Shown piece after piece: positions 17,840 through 24,230 of a stretch of 64,000 nt of DNA. Both the position numbers and the translations under genes were made by a program. The DNA is from Chryseobacterium sp. c4a (lineage in GTDB: Bacteria; Bacteroidota; Bacteroidia; Flavobacteriales; Weeksellaceae). The DNA lies in contig NZ_WXVU01000001.1 of NCBI RefSeq assembly GCF_009900745.1, positions 310,001 through 374,000 of the forward strand, in the 5' to 3' direction. The notes under the pieces are model-generated. The model was not told the DNA's origin, made no database searches, and saw only the letters and a list, made by a program, of their open reading frames with translations. How positions within the stretch are numbered: the stretch's first letter is position 1; each line of letters begins with the position of its first letter.

Positions 17840-17870
17840 AAGCAATCAACTGATAATCAGAAGATTGCTT
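17840..17870 (-). terminator. Terminator behind tRNA-Gln
   Basis: AAGCAATC (17840-17847) pairs with GATTGCTT (17863-17870), with an inner CTGAT/ATCAG stem. On the minus strand it is followed by TTTTTTATTTT, so it ends the tRNA transcript. Confidence 0.75.
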
Positions 17871-17881
17871 GGCTTAAACTG

Positions 17882-17952
17882 TAGACTCACAGGGATTCGA
17901 ACCCCAGATGACTGAACCAAAATCAGTAGTGTTACCGCTACACCATGAGTCT
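17882..17952 (-). tRNA. tRNA-Gln (anticodon UUG)
   Basis: The reverse strand folds as a 71-base tRNA. The acceptor arms AGACTCA and TGAGTCT pair over 7 bases. The anticodon stem ACTGA/TCAGT encloses TTTTGGT, giving anticodon TTG. The T arm reads GGGTTCGAATCCC. The discriminator base is A, and CCA is not encoded. Confidence 0.96.
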
Positions 17953-18050
17953 GTTTGTTTTAGTGGTGCAAATTTACAGCTTTTTTCTTTAGATGCAAGA
18001 ACTTTTTGAATTTTTTTTTAAATTTACTGTGGATTTTATTTACGAAAAAC

Positions 18051-19079
18051 ATGCTGATAGACTTCAATAATCTCAATATTAATCAATTATCTTTCCATTC
18101 TGAGTTTGAAAAAAAAGTTGAATTTTTTTTAGAAGAATGGTCTTCCGAAGGAGAAACAGTAAATGTACAGACTTCAGGTTCTACGGGAGTCCCTAAAATT
18201 TTCGGGATCGAAAAACAAAAAATGATTAATTCTGCAGTGATGACCTGCGATTTTTTGAACTTAAAGGAAGGAAATACAGCATTACTATGTCTGCCTGTAG
18301 AATATATTTCAGGTAAAATGATGATCGTGCGCTCCATGGAAAGAAAACTCAAGCTAATCGTGTGTGAGCCTTCTTTACGTCCTGTTGAAAATTTGGATCA
18401 GGAAGTAGATTTTTGTGCCATGACTCCGCTTCAGGTAGAAAACTCACTGGATAAGCTGCATTTAATTAAAAATTTGATCATTGGGGGTGCCGCGGTCTCT
18501 GAAAGCTTGAAAAATAAGATTCTTCAGATGAACCTGAACCGTTCCAACCGTATCTTTGAAACTTATGGAATGTCTGAAACCCTTTCCCATATAGGCTTAA
18601 AGCAGCTGATGCCTGAACCGGAAGATTACTTCACTGTTTTTGAAAATGTTTCCATTTCTCTGGATGAAAGAGCTTGTTTAACCATCTTTGCGCCTAATGT
18701 AAATGCAGAACTGTTAGTAACTAATGATTTAGTTGAAATTAAAAATGATAAACAGTTTAAATTTCTGGGGAGAATAGATAATGTAATCAATTCCGGAGGT
18801 GCAAAAATTTTTCCGGAAGCACTGGAGAAATTAGTTAAAAAAGAAATCCCGAATGAAGCTGTATTTTTAGGTTTGCCGGATGAAAGCTTAGGGCAGAAAT
18901 TGATGCTGATTATTGAAGGAAATCAATCTGAAGAGGTTATCAGAAACATTTCAGAAGTTCCTTTTGAAAAGAATTTTCATAAGCCAAAAGAAATTATTTT
19001 TATAGATCAAATTCCCAGAACTCCGAATGGAAAGGTCAATAGAATGGAATTGTATCAACTTATTAACGAAAGTATTTAA
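18051..19079 (+). CDS. menE: o-Succinylbenzoate-CoA ligase (MenE)
   Basis: This 342-residue cytoplasmic AMP-forming ligase activates 2-succinylbenzoate with CoA in menaquinone synthesis, the respiratory quinone of this group. The adenylation P-loop reads VNVQTSGSTGVPKIFGIEKQ. A middle motif ETYGMSETLSHIGLK matches the A5 region, and FKFLGRIDNVINSGGAKIFP matches the A8 hinge. The catalytic lysine lies in RTPNGKVNR near the end. It is short because the N-terminal domain is reduced, as in flavobacterial MenE. Start ATG 18051 is chosen because the upstream extension from 18006 is hydrophobic low-complexity sequence. No other men gene is adjacent. arfB follows 50 bases later. Confidence 0.9.
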   Translation: MLIDFNNLNINQLSFHSEFEKKVEFFLEEWSSEGETVNVQTSGSTGVPKIFGIEKQKMINSAVMTCDFLNLKEGNTALLCLPVEYISGKMMIVRSMERKLKLIVCEPSLRPVENLDQEVDFCAMTPLQVENSLDKLHLIKNLIIGGAAVSESLKNKILQMNLNRSNRIFETYGMSETLSHIGLKQLMPEPEDYFTVFENVSISLDERACLTIFAPNVNAELLVTNDLVEIKNDKQFKFLGRIDNVINSGGAKIFPEALEKLVKKEIPNEAVFLGLPDESLGQKLMLIIEGNQSEEVIRNISEVPFEKNFHKPKEIIFIDQIPRTPNGKVNRMELYQLINESI

Positions 19080-19129
19080 AAAGATCTTATTTTCTGACTC
19101 TGGAATCAACACGTTCAAAATGTACAACA

Positions 19130-19522
19130 ATGAAGGATTTTTCAAAAGAACTCAGTTTTAAAACCTCACGCAGCAGCGGAGCAGGCGGGCAGAATGTTAA
19201 TAAAGTAGAGACTTCAGTAACGGTACTTTGGAAAATAATGGATTCTGATTTTTTTAATGATCAGGAAAAAATATTGATTCAGGAAAAGCTTAAAAACAGA
19301 ATCAACGCAGAAGGGCTTTTGTTTCTAACGGTTTCTGAAAGCAGAACCCAGTTGATGAATAAAAATAAAGCAATTGAGAAAATAACGGAGATTGTTAATA
19401 AAGCTCTTATCGTTCCTAAAAAAAGAACTGCTACGAAGCCTTCGAGAGCCCAAAAACAAAAGAGGCTAGATAGCAAAAAGAAGCTTTCCGATAAAAAAGA
19501 AAATAGAAGGTTTAAATTTTAG
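19130..19522 (+). CDS. arfB: Peptidyl-tRNA hydrolase ArfB (YaeJ-like)
   Basis: This 130-residue ribosome-rescue factor has the class-I release factor GGQ motif in SSGAGGQNVNKVETSV at about residues 13-28. This motif hydrolyses peptidyl-tRNA on stalled ribosomes. The protein lacks the codon-recognition domain of RF1/RF2. Its C-terminal tail is very basic (KKRTATKPSRAQKQKRLDSK), as required to sit in the empty mRNA channel. Length and layout match ArfB. It lies 50 bases downstream of menE on the same strand and may share its transcript. The next gene has its own clear promoter. Confidence 0.95.
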   Translation: MKDFSKELSFKTSRSSGAGGQNVNKVETSVTVLWKIMDSDFFNDQEKILIQEKLKNRINAEGLLFLTVSESRTQLMNKNKAIEKITEIVNKALIVPKKRTATKPSRAQKQKRLDSKKKLSDKKENRRFKF

Positions 19523-19552
19523 TTGCTTGTTTCGTGTAAAGCTCTATTTTTG
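19523..19552 (+). promoter_or_regulatory. Promoter of beta-barrel gene at 19570
   Basis: TTG (19523-19525), a 19-base spacer and TATTTTTG (19545-19552) give an exact Bacteroidota -33/-7 promoter. The -33 box overlaps the base after the arfB stop codon. The leader to ATG 19570 would be only about 12 bases. Confidence 0.75.
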
Positions 19553-19569
19553 CCGGAAATTTTTTAAAA

Positions 19570-20208
19570 ATGATAAAAAAACTAATGCTATTGGGGGCTA
19601 TTTTGACTTCTCTATTTTCTTTTGCCCAAAAATTTTCATTTATACCTTCTGTGGGATACGGATGGAGAGTGGCAGAGACCCCTTCAGGAGCTTCGAAACA
19701 AGAAAAAGATTATATCAAAGGATTAAAAAGCGGACTTCATTTTGATATTTCTGCTTATTATCACGTGAAGAATATTGGGATTGGTCTAAAATTTTCTAAT
19801 TACAGTGCATCAAGTAATGGAATGTTATCCATGCCTAATTCTCAAGGAAATAATGTTTACTTTGCAGTGAGTACCAAAGACAATATTACTTTTATTGGGC
19901 CTTCTATCATGTATTCAAACTATAATGAGCCAACGAAACACAAACTACTTCTTGATATGGCACTAGGGGTTATTTCCTATACCACAAAAACAGGAAACAT
20001 AAAAGGAACAGGATCCAATTTAGGCCTGGATGCAGGTTTTGGGTATCAATACGAATTATCTGACCATCTTTTTATAGGGCCTAAATTAAGTGTGACAGCA
20101 GGAACTTTAAACAAAATGACCTTTAATGGAACAACCGTCGACTTAAGTGATACGAAAGAAGGTTTAACCAGAGTTTCTTTGAGTGGAGTCGTTACATTCC
20201 ATTTTTAA
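19570..20208 (+). CDS. Outer-membrane beta-barrel protein
   Basis: This 212-residue protein has the signal peptide MIKKLMLLGAILTSLFSFAQ. The mature sequence alternates beta strands typical of small barrels (FSFIPSVGYGWRVAE, GLHFDISAYYHVKNIGIGLK, LGLDAGFGYQYELSDHLFIG) and ends VSLSGVVTFHF, with the terminal Phe expected for BAM insertion. The precise function is unknown. The gene has its own promoter. Its 3' end overlaps the -7 element of the next transcript, and its last codons resemble a short sequence repeated before the gene at 21134. Confidence 0.8.
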   Translation: MIKKLMLLGAILTSLFSFAQKFSFIPSVGYGWRVAETPSGASKQEKDYIKGLKSGLHFDISAYYHVKNIGIGLKFSNYSASSNGMLSMPNSQGNNVYFAVSTKDNITFIGPSIMYSNYNEPTKHKLLLDMALGVISYTTKTGNIKGTGSNLGLDAGFGYQYELSDHLFIGPKLSVTAGTLNKMTFNGTTVDLSDTKEGLTRVSLSGVVTFHF

Positions 20209-20212
20209 GTCT

Positions 20213-20220
20213 TATCTTTG
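20213..20220 (+). promoter_or_regulatory. -7 element for structured leader
   Basis: TATCTTTG matches TAnnTTTG exactly and lies 5 bases after the barrel gene stop. It predicts transcription from about 20225. A closely similar 35-base context (CATTCC...TTTTTAAGT...TATCTTTG) recurs at 21093-21128. Confidence 0.6.
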
Positions 20221-20225
20221 GTAAA

Positions 20226-20502
20226 ATTAAAGTAATATCATAATGACAGCAACCATCTTTTTATCTGCAGAGCGCCGACGAGCAGGATTATTGCTGTCAT
20301 TATTGTATCTACATACAGATTCTTTTCTGAAAAGTTCCAAGGACTTTATCAATTAAGCCCTGTCAGGATCCAAGACAGGGAAACATTCCGATTTTCTTAT
20401 TTATTTTTTTGCGGTTTTCTATAGAAGAAGGCATGGTTTCGCCTAGATTCTACATTGGATCGTTCGGGAAATACTGCATTTTTAATCTTAAAATTGAAAA
20501 AA
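20226..20502 (+). ncRNA. Candidate structured leader RNA or small RNA
   Basis: This roughly 280-base transcribed gap contains three hairpins. The first has a perfect 13-base stem, ATAATGACAGCAA (20240-20252) with TTGCTGTCATTAT (20291-20303), around a 38-base loop with an inner CTGC/GCAG stem. The second pairs CCCTGTC (20358-20364) with GACAGGG (20374-20380). The third has stems TAGAA/TTCTA and AGGC/GCCT at 20423-20452. The GreA/Rnk-like gene starts at 20503. I cannot match the structure to a named riboswitch. A 37-codon frame inside (20243-20356) looks accidental. Confidence 0.45.
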
Positions 20503-20883
20503 ATGTCCAATCATATTACGGTAACCACAGGAATTTACGATGCTATAAAAGATACACTTAGAAGAAAAAGAGTAAGCCTTGAAGAAGAGAAAAGATTAAC
20601 TGATGAATTGAGAAAAGCAAAGCAGGTACTAAGAAGAGATCTGCCTGAAGATATTGTTACAGTTAATAAAAAAGTGACTTTAAAAGATCATACCCTGGAT
20701 TTTGAACACGAATATATTTTTGTACCATCTACCAGAGAAAAATTGAAAAAAAATAAACACTCCATTCTTTCCAATATTGCTTTAGCTGTAGTAGGATACA
20801 AAGTAGGGGATATTATTGATTGGCCTTTTAAAGAAGGCGAAAGAAAAATTGAAATTGTAAAAGTGGAAGCCTGGGAAGGATAA
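20503..20883 (+). CDS. GreA/GreB-Rnk family RNA polymerase-binding factor
   Basis: This 126-residue protein has a short N-terminal charged helical region (LRRKRVSLEEEKRLTDELRK) and a C-terminal GreA/GreB FKBP-like domain ending with SILSNIALAVVGYKVGDIID and WPFKEGERKIEIVKV. It is shorter than GreA (about 158 residues) and closer in layout to Rnk, which binds RNA polymerase with a reduced coiled coil. It probably affects transcription elongation, or competes with Gre factors in the secondary channel. Start ATG 20503 is used; an earlier in-frame ATG would place coding sequence in the structured leader. Two hairpins follow the stop. Confidence 0.82.
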   Translation: MSNHITVTTGIYDAIKDTLRRKRVSLEEEKRLTDELRKAKQVLRRDLPEDIVTVNKKVTLKDHTLDFEHEYIFVPSTREKLKKNKHSILSNIALAVVGYKVGDIIDWPFKEGERKIEIVKVEAWEG

Positions 20884-20912
20884 CACTTTGTCATATAGGG
20901 TTGAATTTACGA

Positions 20913-20946
20913 AGAAAACGTAGTCTATTTTTGGGCTGCGTTTTCT
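20913..20946 (+). terminator. Terminator after GreA/Rnk-like gene
   Basis: AGAAAACGTAG (20913-20923) pairs with CTGCGTTTTCT (20936-20946), with one G-U pair. Confidence 0.7.
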
Positions 20947-20958
20947 GTTATTTAACAA

Positions 20959-20989
20959 TAAGAGCTAAGGTTGGAAGTTTTAGCTCTTA
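20959..20989 (+). repeat. Second inverted repeat in same gap
   Basis: TAAGAGCTAA (20959-20968) and TTAGCTCTTA (20980-20989) form a perfect 10-base stem 12 bases after the first terminator. It may be a backup terminator or a regulatory hairpin. Confidence 0.55.
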
Positions 20990-21111
20990 TCCAACAAATT
21001 GGTCTAGCCCAAAAGCATATAAACTCACCCAACCCATTTAACAAATGATAAAAAAACATCTTCAGATGAGACTTTCTTCAAGCGCTTGGGCTGCATTCCG
21101 TTTTTAAGTTT

Positions 21112-21119
21112 TATCTTTG
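21112..21119 (+). promoter_or_regulatory. -7 element for deoxyhypusine synthase-family gene
   Basis: TATCTTTG lies 14 bases before the start at 21134, so the transcript would have a leader of only about 8 bases. Confidence 0.6.
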
Positions 21120-21133
21120 CAAAAATTAAAAAA

Positions 21134-22108
21134 ATGAGCAAACCGATAACTGAATTCATAGAAAAGTATTACCTGCACTTCAACGCAGCTGCATTGGTGG
21201 ATGCTTCTAAAGGATATGTTGCACATCTTAAAGATGGCGGAAAAATGATGATTACTTTGGCAGGAGCAATGTCTACTGCTGAATTAGGAAAAATTCTTGC
21301 AGAAATGATCCGTCAGGGGAAAGTAGATTTTATCTCTTGTACAGGAGCTAACCTTGAAGAAGATTTAATGAACCTTGTAGCACACTCGCACTATGAAAGA
21401 GTTCCTCATTACAGAGATTTAACTGCTCAAGATGAGTGGGATCTTTTAGAAAGAGGTCTAAACAGAGTTACAGATACTTGTATCCCTGAAGAAGAAGCTT
21501 TCAGAAGATTACAGAAACACATCGTGGAAATCTGGAAAGATGCAGAAGCTAAAGGAGAAAGATATTTCCCGCACGAATATATGTACAAAATGATCCTTTC
21601 AGGAGTATTGGAGCAGTACTATGAAATTCCTAGAGAAAATTCTTGGATGATCGCTGCTGCAGAAGCAAACTTACCAATCGTAGTTCCAGGATGGGAAGAT
21701 TCTACAATGGGTAACATCTTCGCTTCTTACTGTATCAAAGGAGAGCTTAAAGCGACTACCATGAAATCTGGTATTGAATACATGACTTACCTTGCTGATT
21801 GGTATACTAAAAACTCAGCTGGAAAAGGAGTTGGATTCTTCCAGATTGGTGGAGGTATCGCAGGAGATTTCCCTATTTGTGTAGTACCAATGTTATATCA
21901 GGATATGGAAATGCACGACATTCCTTTCTGGTCTTATTTCTGCCAGATCTCTGATTCTACTACCTCTTACGGTTCTTATTCAGGAGCTGTTCCAAATGAG
22001 AAAATTACATGGGGTAAATTGGATATCACTACACCGAAATTCATCGTTGAAAGTGACGCAACAATCTGTGCACCATTAATGTTCTCATATATCCTTGAGA
22101 ATGCTTAA
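21134..22108 (+). CDS. Deoxyhypusine synthase-family protein
   Basis: This 324-residue cytoplasmic enzyme is homologous to eukaryotic deoxyhypusine synthase (spermidine-dependent aminobutyl transfer via NAD). Visible family features are ISCTGANLEEDLMNLVAHSH, the NAD-site segment FFQIGGGIAGDFPICVVPML, and SYSGAVPNEKITWGKLDI. The last corresponds to SGARPDEAVSWGKI of the human enzyme and retains its catalytic lysine. Bacteria lack eIF5A. In this group the product is probably a polyamine: homospermidine synthesis is the best guess, since sym-homospermidine is a main flavobacterial polyamine. ATG 21134 is chosen; the upstream extension overlaps the promoter. A terminator follows, so the gene is monocistronic. 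Confidence 0.88.
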   Translation: MSKPITEFIEKYYLHFNAAALVDASKGYVAHLKDGGKMMITLAGAMSTAELGKILAEMIRQGKVDFISCTGANLEEDLMNLVAHSHYERVPHYRDLTAQDEWDLLERGLNRVTDTCIPEEEAFRRLQKHIVEIWKDAEAKGERYFPHEYMYKMILSGVLEQYYEIPRENSWMIAAAEANLPIVVPGWEDSTMGNIFASYCIKGELKATTMKSGIEYMTYLADWYTKNSAGKGVGFFQIGGGIAGDFPICVVPMLYQDMEMHDIPFWSYFCQISDSTTSYGSYSGAVPNEKITWGKLDITTPKFIVESDATICAPLMFSYILENA

Positions 22109-22137
22109 TAAATAAACTCTTTATGAGATTATAATAG

Positions 22138-22170
22138 AAGCGCTTCCATTTTTGGGAGCGCTTTTTTATT
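22138..22170 (+). terminator. Terminator after deoxyhypusine synthase-family gene
   Basis: AAGCGCTTCC (22138-22147) pairs with GGGAGCGCTT (22154-22163) with a TTTTTTATTTT tail. Confidence 0.85.
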
Positions 22171-22194
22171 TTATACTTTAATATTTTTTTAGAT

Positions 22195-22525
22195 CTCTAG
22201 CAGATTTAGCTGATTACGCAGATTTTGAGTAGAAAATATGATCGGAAGGTTGGAAATCGCAAAGGCGCAAATTCTTTTTTACCTGGATGATGTTTTAAGG
22301 CGCAAAGATTTTATCTGCGATAAAATTGTATACTGTATATTATATGTTTATTGATGTGTAAAAAATATCATTCATGCCTTCGTAGCAAAAAAATAGGTAT
22401 ACAGCTTGCTGAAGATCTTTGATCTTCTTGCGCTTTAAAATAAGCGTAATATTTGTGAAAACCCTTCGCGCCTTTGCGATTTCCAACAAATCTGCATAAT
22501 CAGCAAGATCTGCGAGCCAAATATT
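22195..22525. repeat. Long palindromic intergenic repeat, copy A
   Basis: This gene-free stretch is a large imperfect inverted repeat. Its clearest arms are a perfect 19-base pair: TTGGAAATCGCAAAGGCGC (22250-22268) and its complement at 22468-22486. Outer arms near 22199-22235 and 22487-22520 also match (GCAGATTT...TGATTACGCAGATTT against AAATCTGCATAATCAGC). The inside holds a hairpin core at 22294-22333 (GATTTTATC-TGC-GATAAAATTG), which recurs, inverted, at 41944 and 53352. No coding frame is supported. Confidence 0.75.
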
Positions 22526-22577
22526 TAAACATCATTTTAGAACTGTGAAAATCTGTGCCATCTGCAGGAAAATAAAA

Positions 22578-22724
22578 TCAATCCAAAGAATTAACCAACA
22601 CAAAATAACGATACACAAGAATTCCCTTTTCAATCTTTGTCAGCCTGTTAGGATCCTTCTTACTCAGCTTCGGAAGAACCTTTTTATTGATTACATTGAG
22701 TAAACGGAAAAATGATTTTTTCAT
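22578..22724 (-). CDS. 48-residue conserved basic microprotein
   Basis: The predicted sequence starts MKKSFFRLLNVINKKVLPKL, continues SKKDPNRLTKIEKGILVYRY and ends FVLVNSLD. It is Lys-rich and probably helical, with no signal peptide. From memory it resembles roughly 50-residue flavobacterial proteins ending in RYYVTxxALD, often labelled SsrA-binding protein in databases. It is far too short to be SmpB, and that label is doubtful. ATG 22724 is chosen over an in-frame start at 22802, because the extension overlaps the promoter zone of the divergent gene at 22813. It could act on RNA or ribosomes given its charge, which is a guess. Confidence 0.65.
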   Translation of the reverse strand: MKKSFFRLLNVINKKVLPKLSKKDPNRLTKIEKGILVYRYFVLVNSLD

Positions 22725-22812
22725 ATCTTTATCTTTTAATGAAACATCATTGGTATTGTAAGAGTTCAAAAATGATGCAAAAATTAAATATGTTTTTCTC
22801 AAGAACTAAGAT

Positions 22813-23109
22813 ATGGACGAAATTTTCAAACAACAGGTATATGAAGTAGCTAAGCTTATTCCCAAAGGAAGAGTTTCTACTTATGGAGCTATAGCGAAAG
22901 CGGTAGGGTATCCTAATCATTCCCGTCATGTAGGGAAAGCAATGGGAGGCTGTCCTGAAGATGTTCCCGCACACCGTGTTATTTCAAGTTCGGGAACATT
23001 ATCTGTTCCGGAGTTTCAAAAGAAACTTGAAGCGGAAGGAATTACTGTGGAAAACTTGAGAATAAAGGGTTTCAAAAAATTGTTTTGGGATCCCATGAAT
23101 GAATTATAA
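22813..23109 (+). CDS. Alkyltransferase-like protein (ATL), no active cysteine
   Basis: This 98-residue protein is the DNA-binding domain of O6-alkylguanine DNA alkyltransferase. It shows LIPKGRVSTYGAIAKAVGYP, SRHVGKAMGG and VPAHRVISSSG. In the active enzymes the last motif is PCHRV. Here the cysteine is Ala, so alkyl transfer is impossible. This is the hallmark of ATL proteins, which bind O6-alkylguanine, flip it, and hand the lesion to nucleotide-excision repair. Length also fits ATL rather than Ada or Ogt. It is divergent from the microprotein gene. The gene is not next to uvr genes here. Confidence 0.92.
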   Translation: MDEIFKQQVYEVAKLIPKGRVSTYGAIAKAVGYPNHSRHVGKAMGGCPEDVPAHRVISSSGTLSVPEFQKKLEAEGITVENLRIKGFKKLFWDPMNEL

Positions 23110-23111
23110 TA

Positions 23112-23460
23112 AGTTTTTTATTAAACATTCATCTCAAAATAAATTCGTGCATCCGTGGCACAAAAATAAGTGTCTTTTTTAAAACGCAAAGTTTCTATTT
23201 TGATACAGCATAATTTAGAGTGAGTAAAGATGGAATCAATTTCATTGATTCTTACGAAGCGTCTGTATAGCCATAAAGCTTCATCAGCGATAAAGTCGTA
23301 ACTCTTAGCCTCCTAAAAATATAAGGCATTTACCATTAAAGCTTTGCGTTAAAATAATTTCCCACAGATTTCGCAGATTACACAAAATCAATTGCTACGA
23401 GAATTTATTTGTGGCATTTGTGATTTTATTAGTGTTCTTTGTGTTTAAAAAAAGAGCTCT
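23112..23460. repeat. Dispersed intergenic repeat, copy B (diverged)
   Basis: This 450-base gap has no gene. ATTCGTGCATCCGTGGCA at 23143-23160 matches the module at 41912-41929 and 53322-53339. Further on, GATTTCGCAGATTACACAAAA (about 23368) recalls the outer arm of copy A. The overall palindrome is poorly preserved. Confidence 0.5.
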
Positions 23461-23559
23461 TAAGAAATTTTGTTTCAAAGAAATCTTTCAATACTAAAAA
23501 AATATCACTCATACTATTAATATGAGTGATACAAATATTTTTACAGTAAAACTGTATTA

Positions 23560-23973
23560 TTATTTCTTTGCTCTTGTTGCAGGACTTTGAGAACCTTTTA
23601 ATTCCTCTTTCAGTCTCGCATTTTCTTCTTTTAATAAAGCAATATAGCCTTGTAGGTTTTCAATAACAGCACCTGGAATATTGTCATAATTATTCTGGTT
23701 AGTGATTACTCCTGCAGAAGAGGATCTGTCATTGAATACCGGATGATCATTATTTACCACTACTGCAGCTGTCTCTTCTTCATAAATATCTTCTAAAGGA
23801 ACATCTAAAAAGCGGGCAATTTTGTTCCACTCATCAGGGATAATTTTTACATCACCACTTTCTTTTCTGCTATAGTTAGATACATCTGTAGCGATAAAAT
23901 CAGCTACCTGCTGCTGAGTATAGCCTTTTTGCTTTCTGATAAGACGTAATTTTTCTTTTTGCATGACCGACAT
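23560..23973 (-). CDS. XRE-family regulator with coiled-coil tail
   Basis: This 137-residue DNA-binding protein has a Cro/C1 helix-turn-helix at about residues 5-62 (LRLIRKQKGYTQQQVADFIA, TDVSNYSRKESGDVKIIPDE). A variable linker with VVNNDHPVFNDRSSSAG follows, then a C-terminal heptad segment (IENLQGYIALLKEENARLKE) that probably dimerises the protein. ATG 23973 is preferred; the frame also begins earlier at TTG 23991 and could start at ATG 23964. Target genes are unknown. The gene is isolated between repeat-rich gaps. Confidence 0.88.
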   Translation of the reverse strand: MSVMQKEKLRLIRKQKGYTQQQVADFIATDVSNYSRKESGDVKIIPDEWNKIARFLDVPLEDIYEEETAAVVVNNDHPVFNDRSSSAGVITNQNNYDNIPGAVIENLQGYIALLKEENARLKEELKGSQSPATRAKK

Positions 23974-24051
23974 TTTATACAAAAATGGCAAAAAAGCACA
24001 ATGTATACAATAGAAAGCTGAAAAAAATGCTTATGAATTTTCACTATTGAG

Positions 24052-24190
24052 AGAAGATGAACCACAAAAGTCACAAAAGCTTTATGATGAATGATATCTT
24101 CAGTAAGAATAACGGATATGTTTTAGGCATTATAAAACATTATGCCTGTAAAAAAACTTGTGTCTTAGCGTTTTCCAACCTCTTCCCAAA
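24052..24190. repeat. Partial copy of dispersed repeat
   Basis: ACCACAAAAGTCACAAAAGC at about 24060 and CTTGTGTCTTAGCGTTTTCCAACC at about 24159-24182 resemble the tail module (TTTTGCGACTTTGTGTCTTCC...) seen at 42002-42028. A frame over this stretch is not credible as a gene. Confidence 0.4.
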
Positions 24191-24197
24191 AATAAAA

Positions 24198-24223
24198 AAG
24201 ACTGTCTCATTCGAAACAGTCTT
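24198..24223 (-). terminator. Terminator for htpG
   Basis: AAGACTGT (24198-24205) pairs with ACAGTCTT (24216-24223). On the minus strand it is followed by TTTTATTTTT. Confidence 0.8.
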
Positions 24224-24230
24224 CAGTAAA

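Noticed and set aside
18006..18050. Longer start for MenE
   Set aside because: The extra residues are translated from A/T runs and do not match the family's N-terminus.
20243..20356. 37-codon frame in the structured leader
   Set aside because: Its start and middle coincide with the arms and loop of the 13-base palindrome, and its composition does not look like a protein. An RNA structure explains the sequence better.
22578..22724. SmpB/SsrA-binding protein
   Set aside because: The predicted protein has 48 residues, against about 150 for SmpB, and lacks its beta-barrel sequence.
22813..23109. Active O6-methylguanine methyltransferase
   Set aside because: The acceptor cysteine is replaced by alanine (PAHRV).
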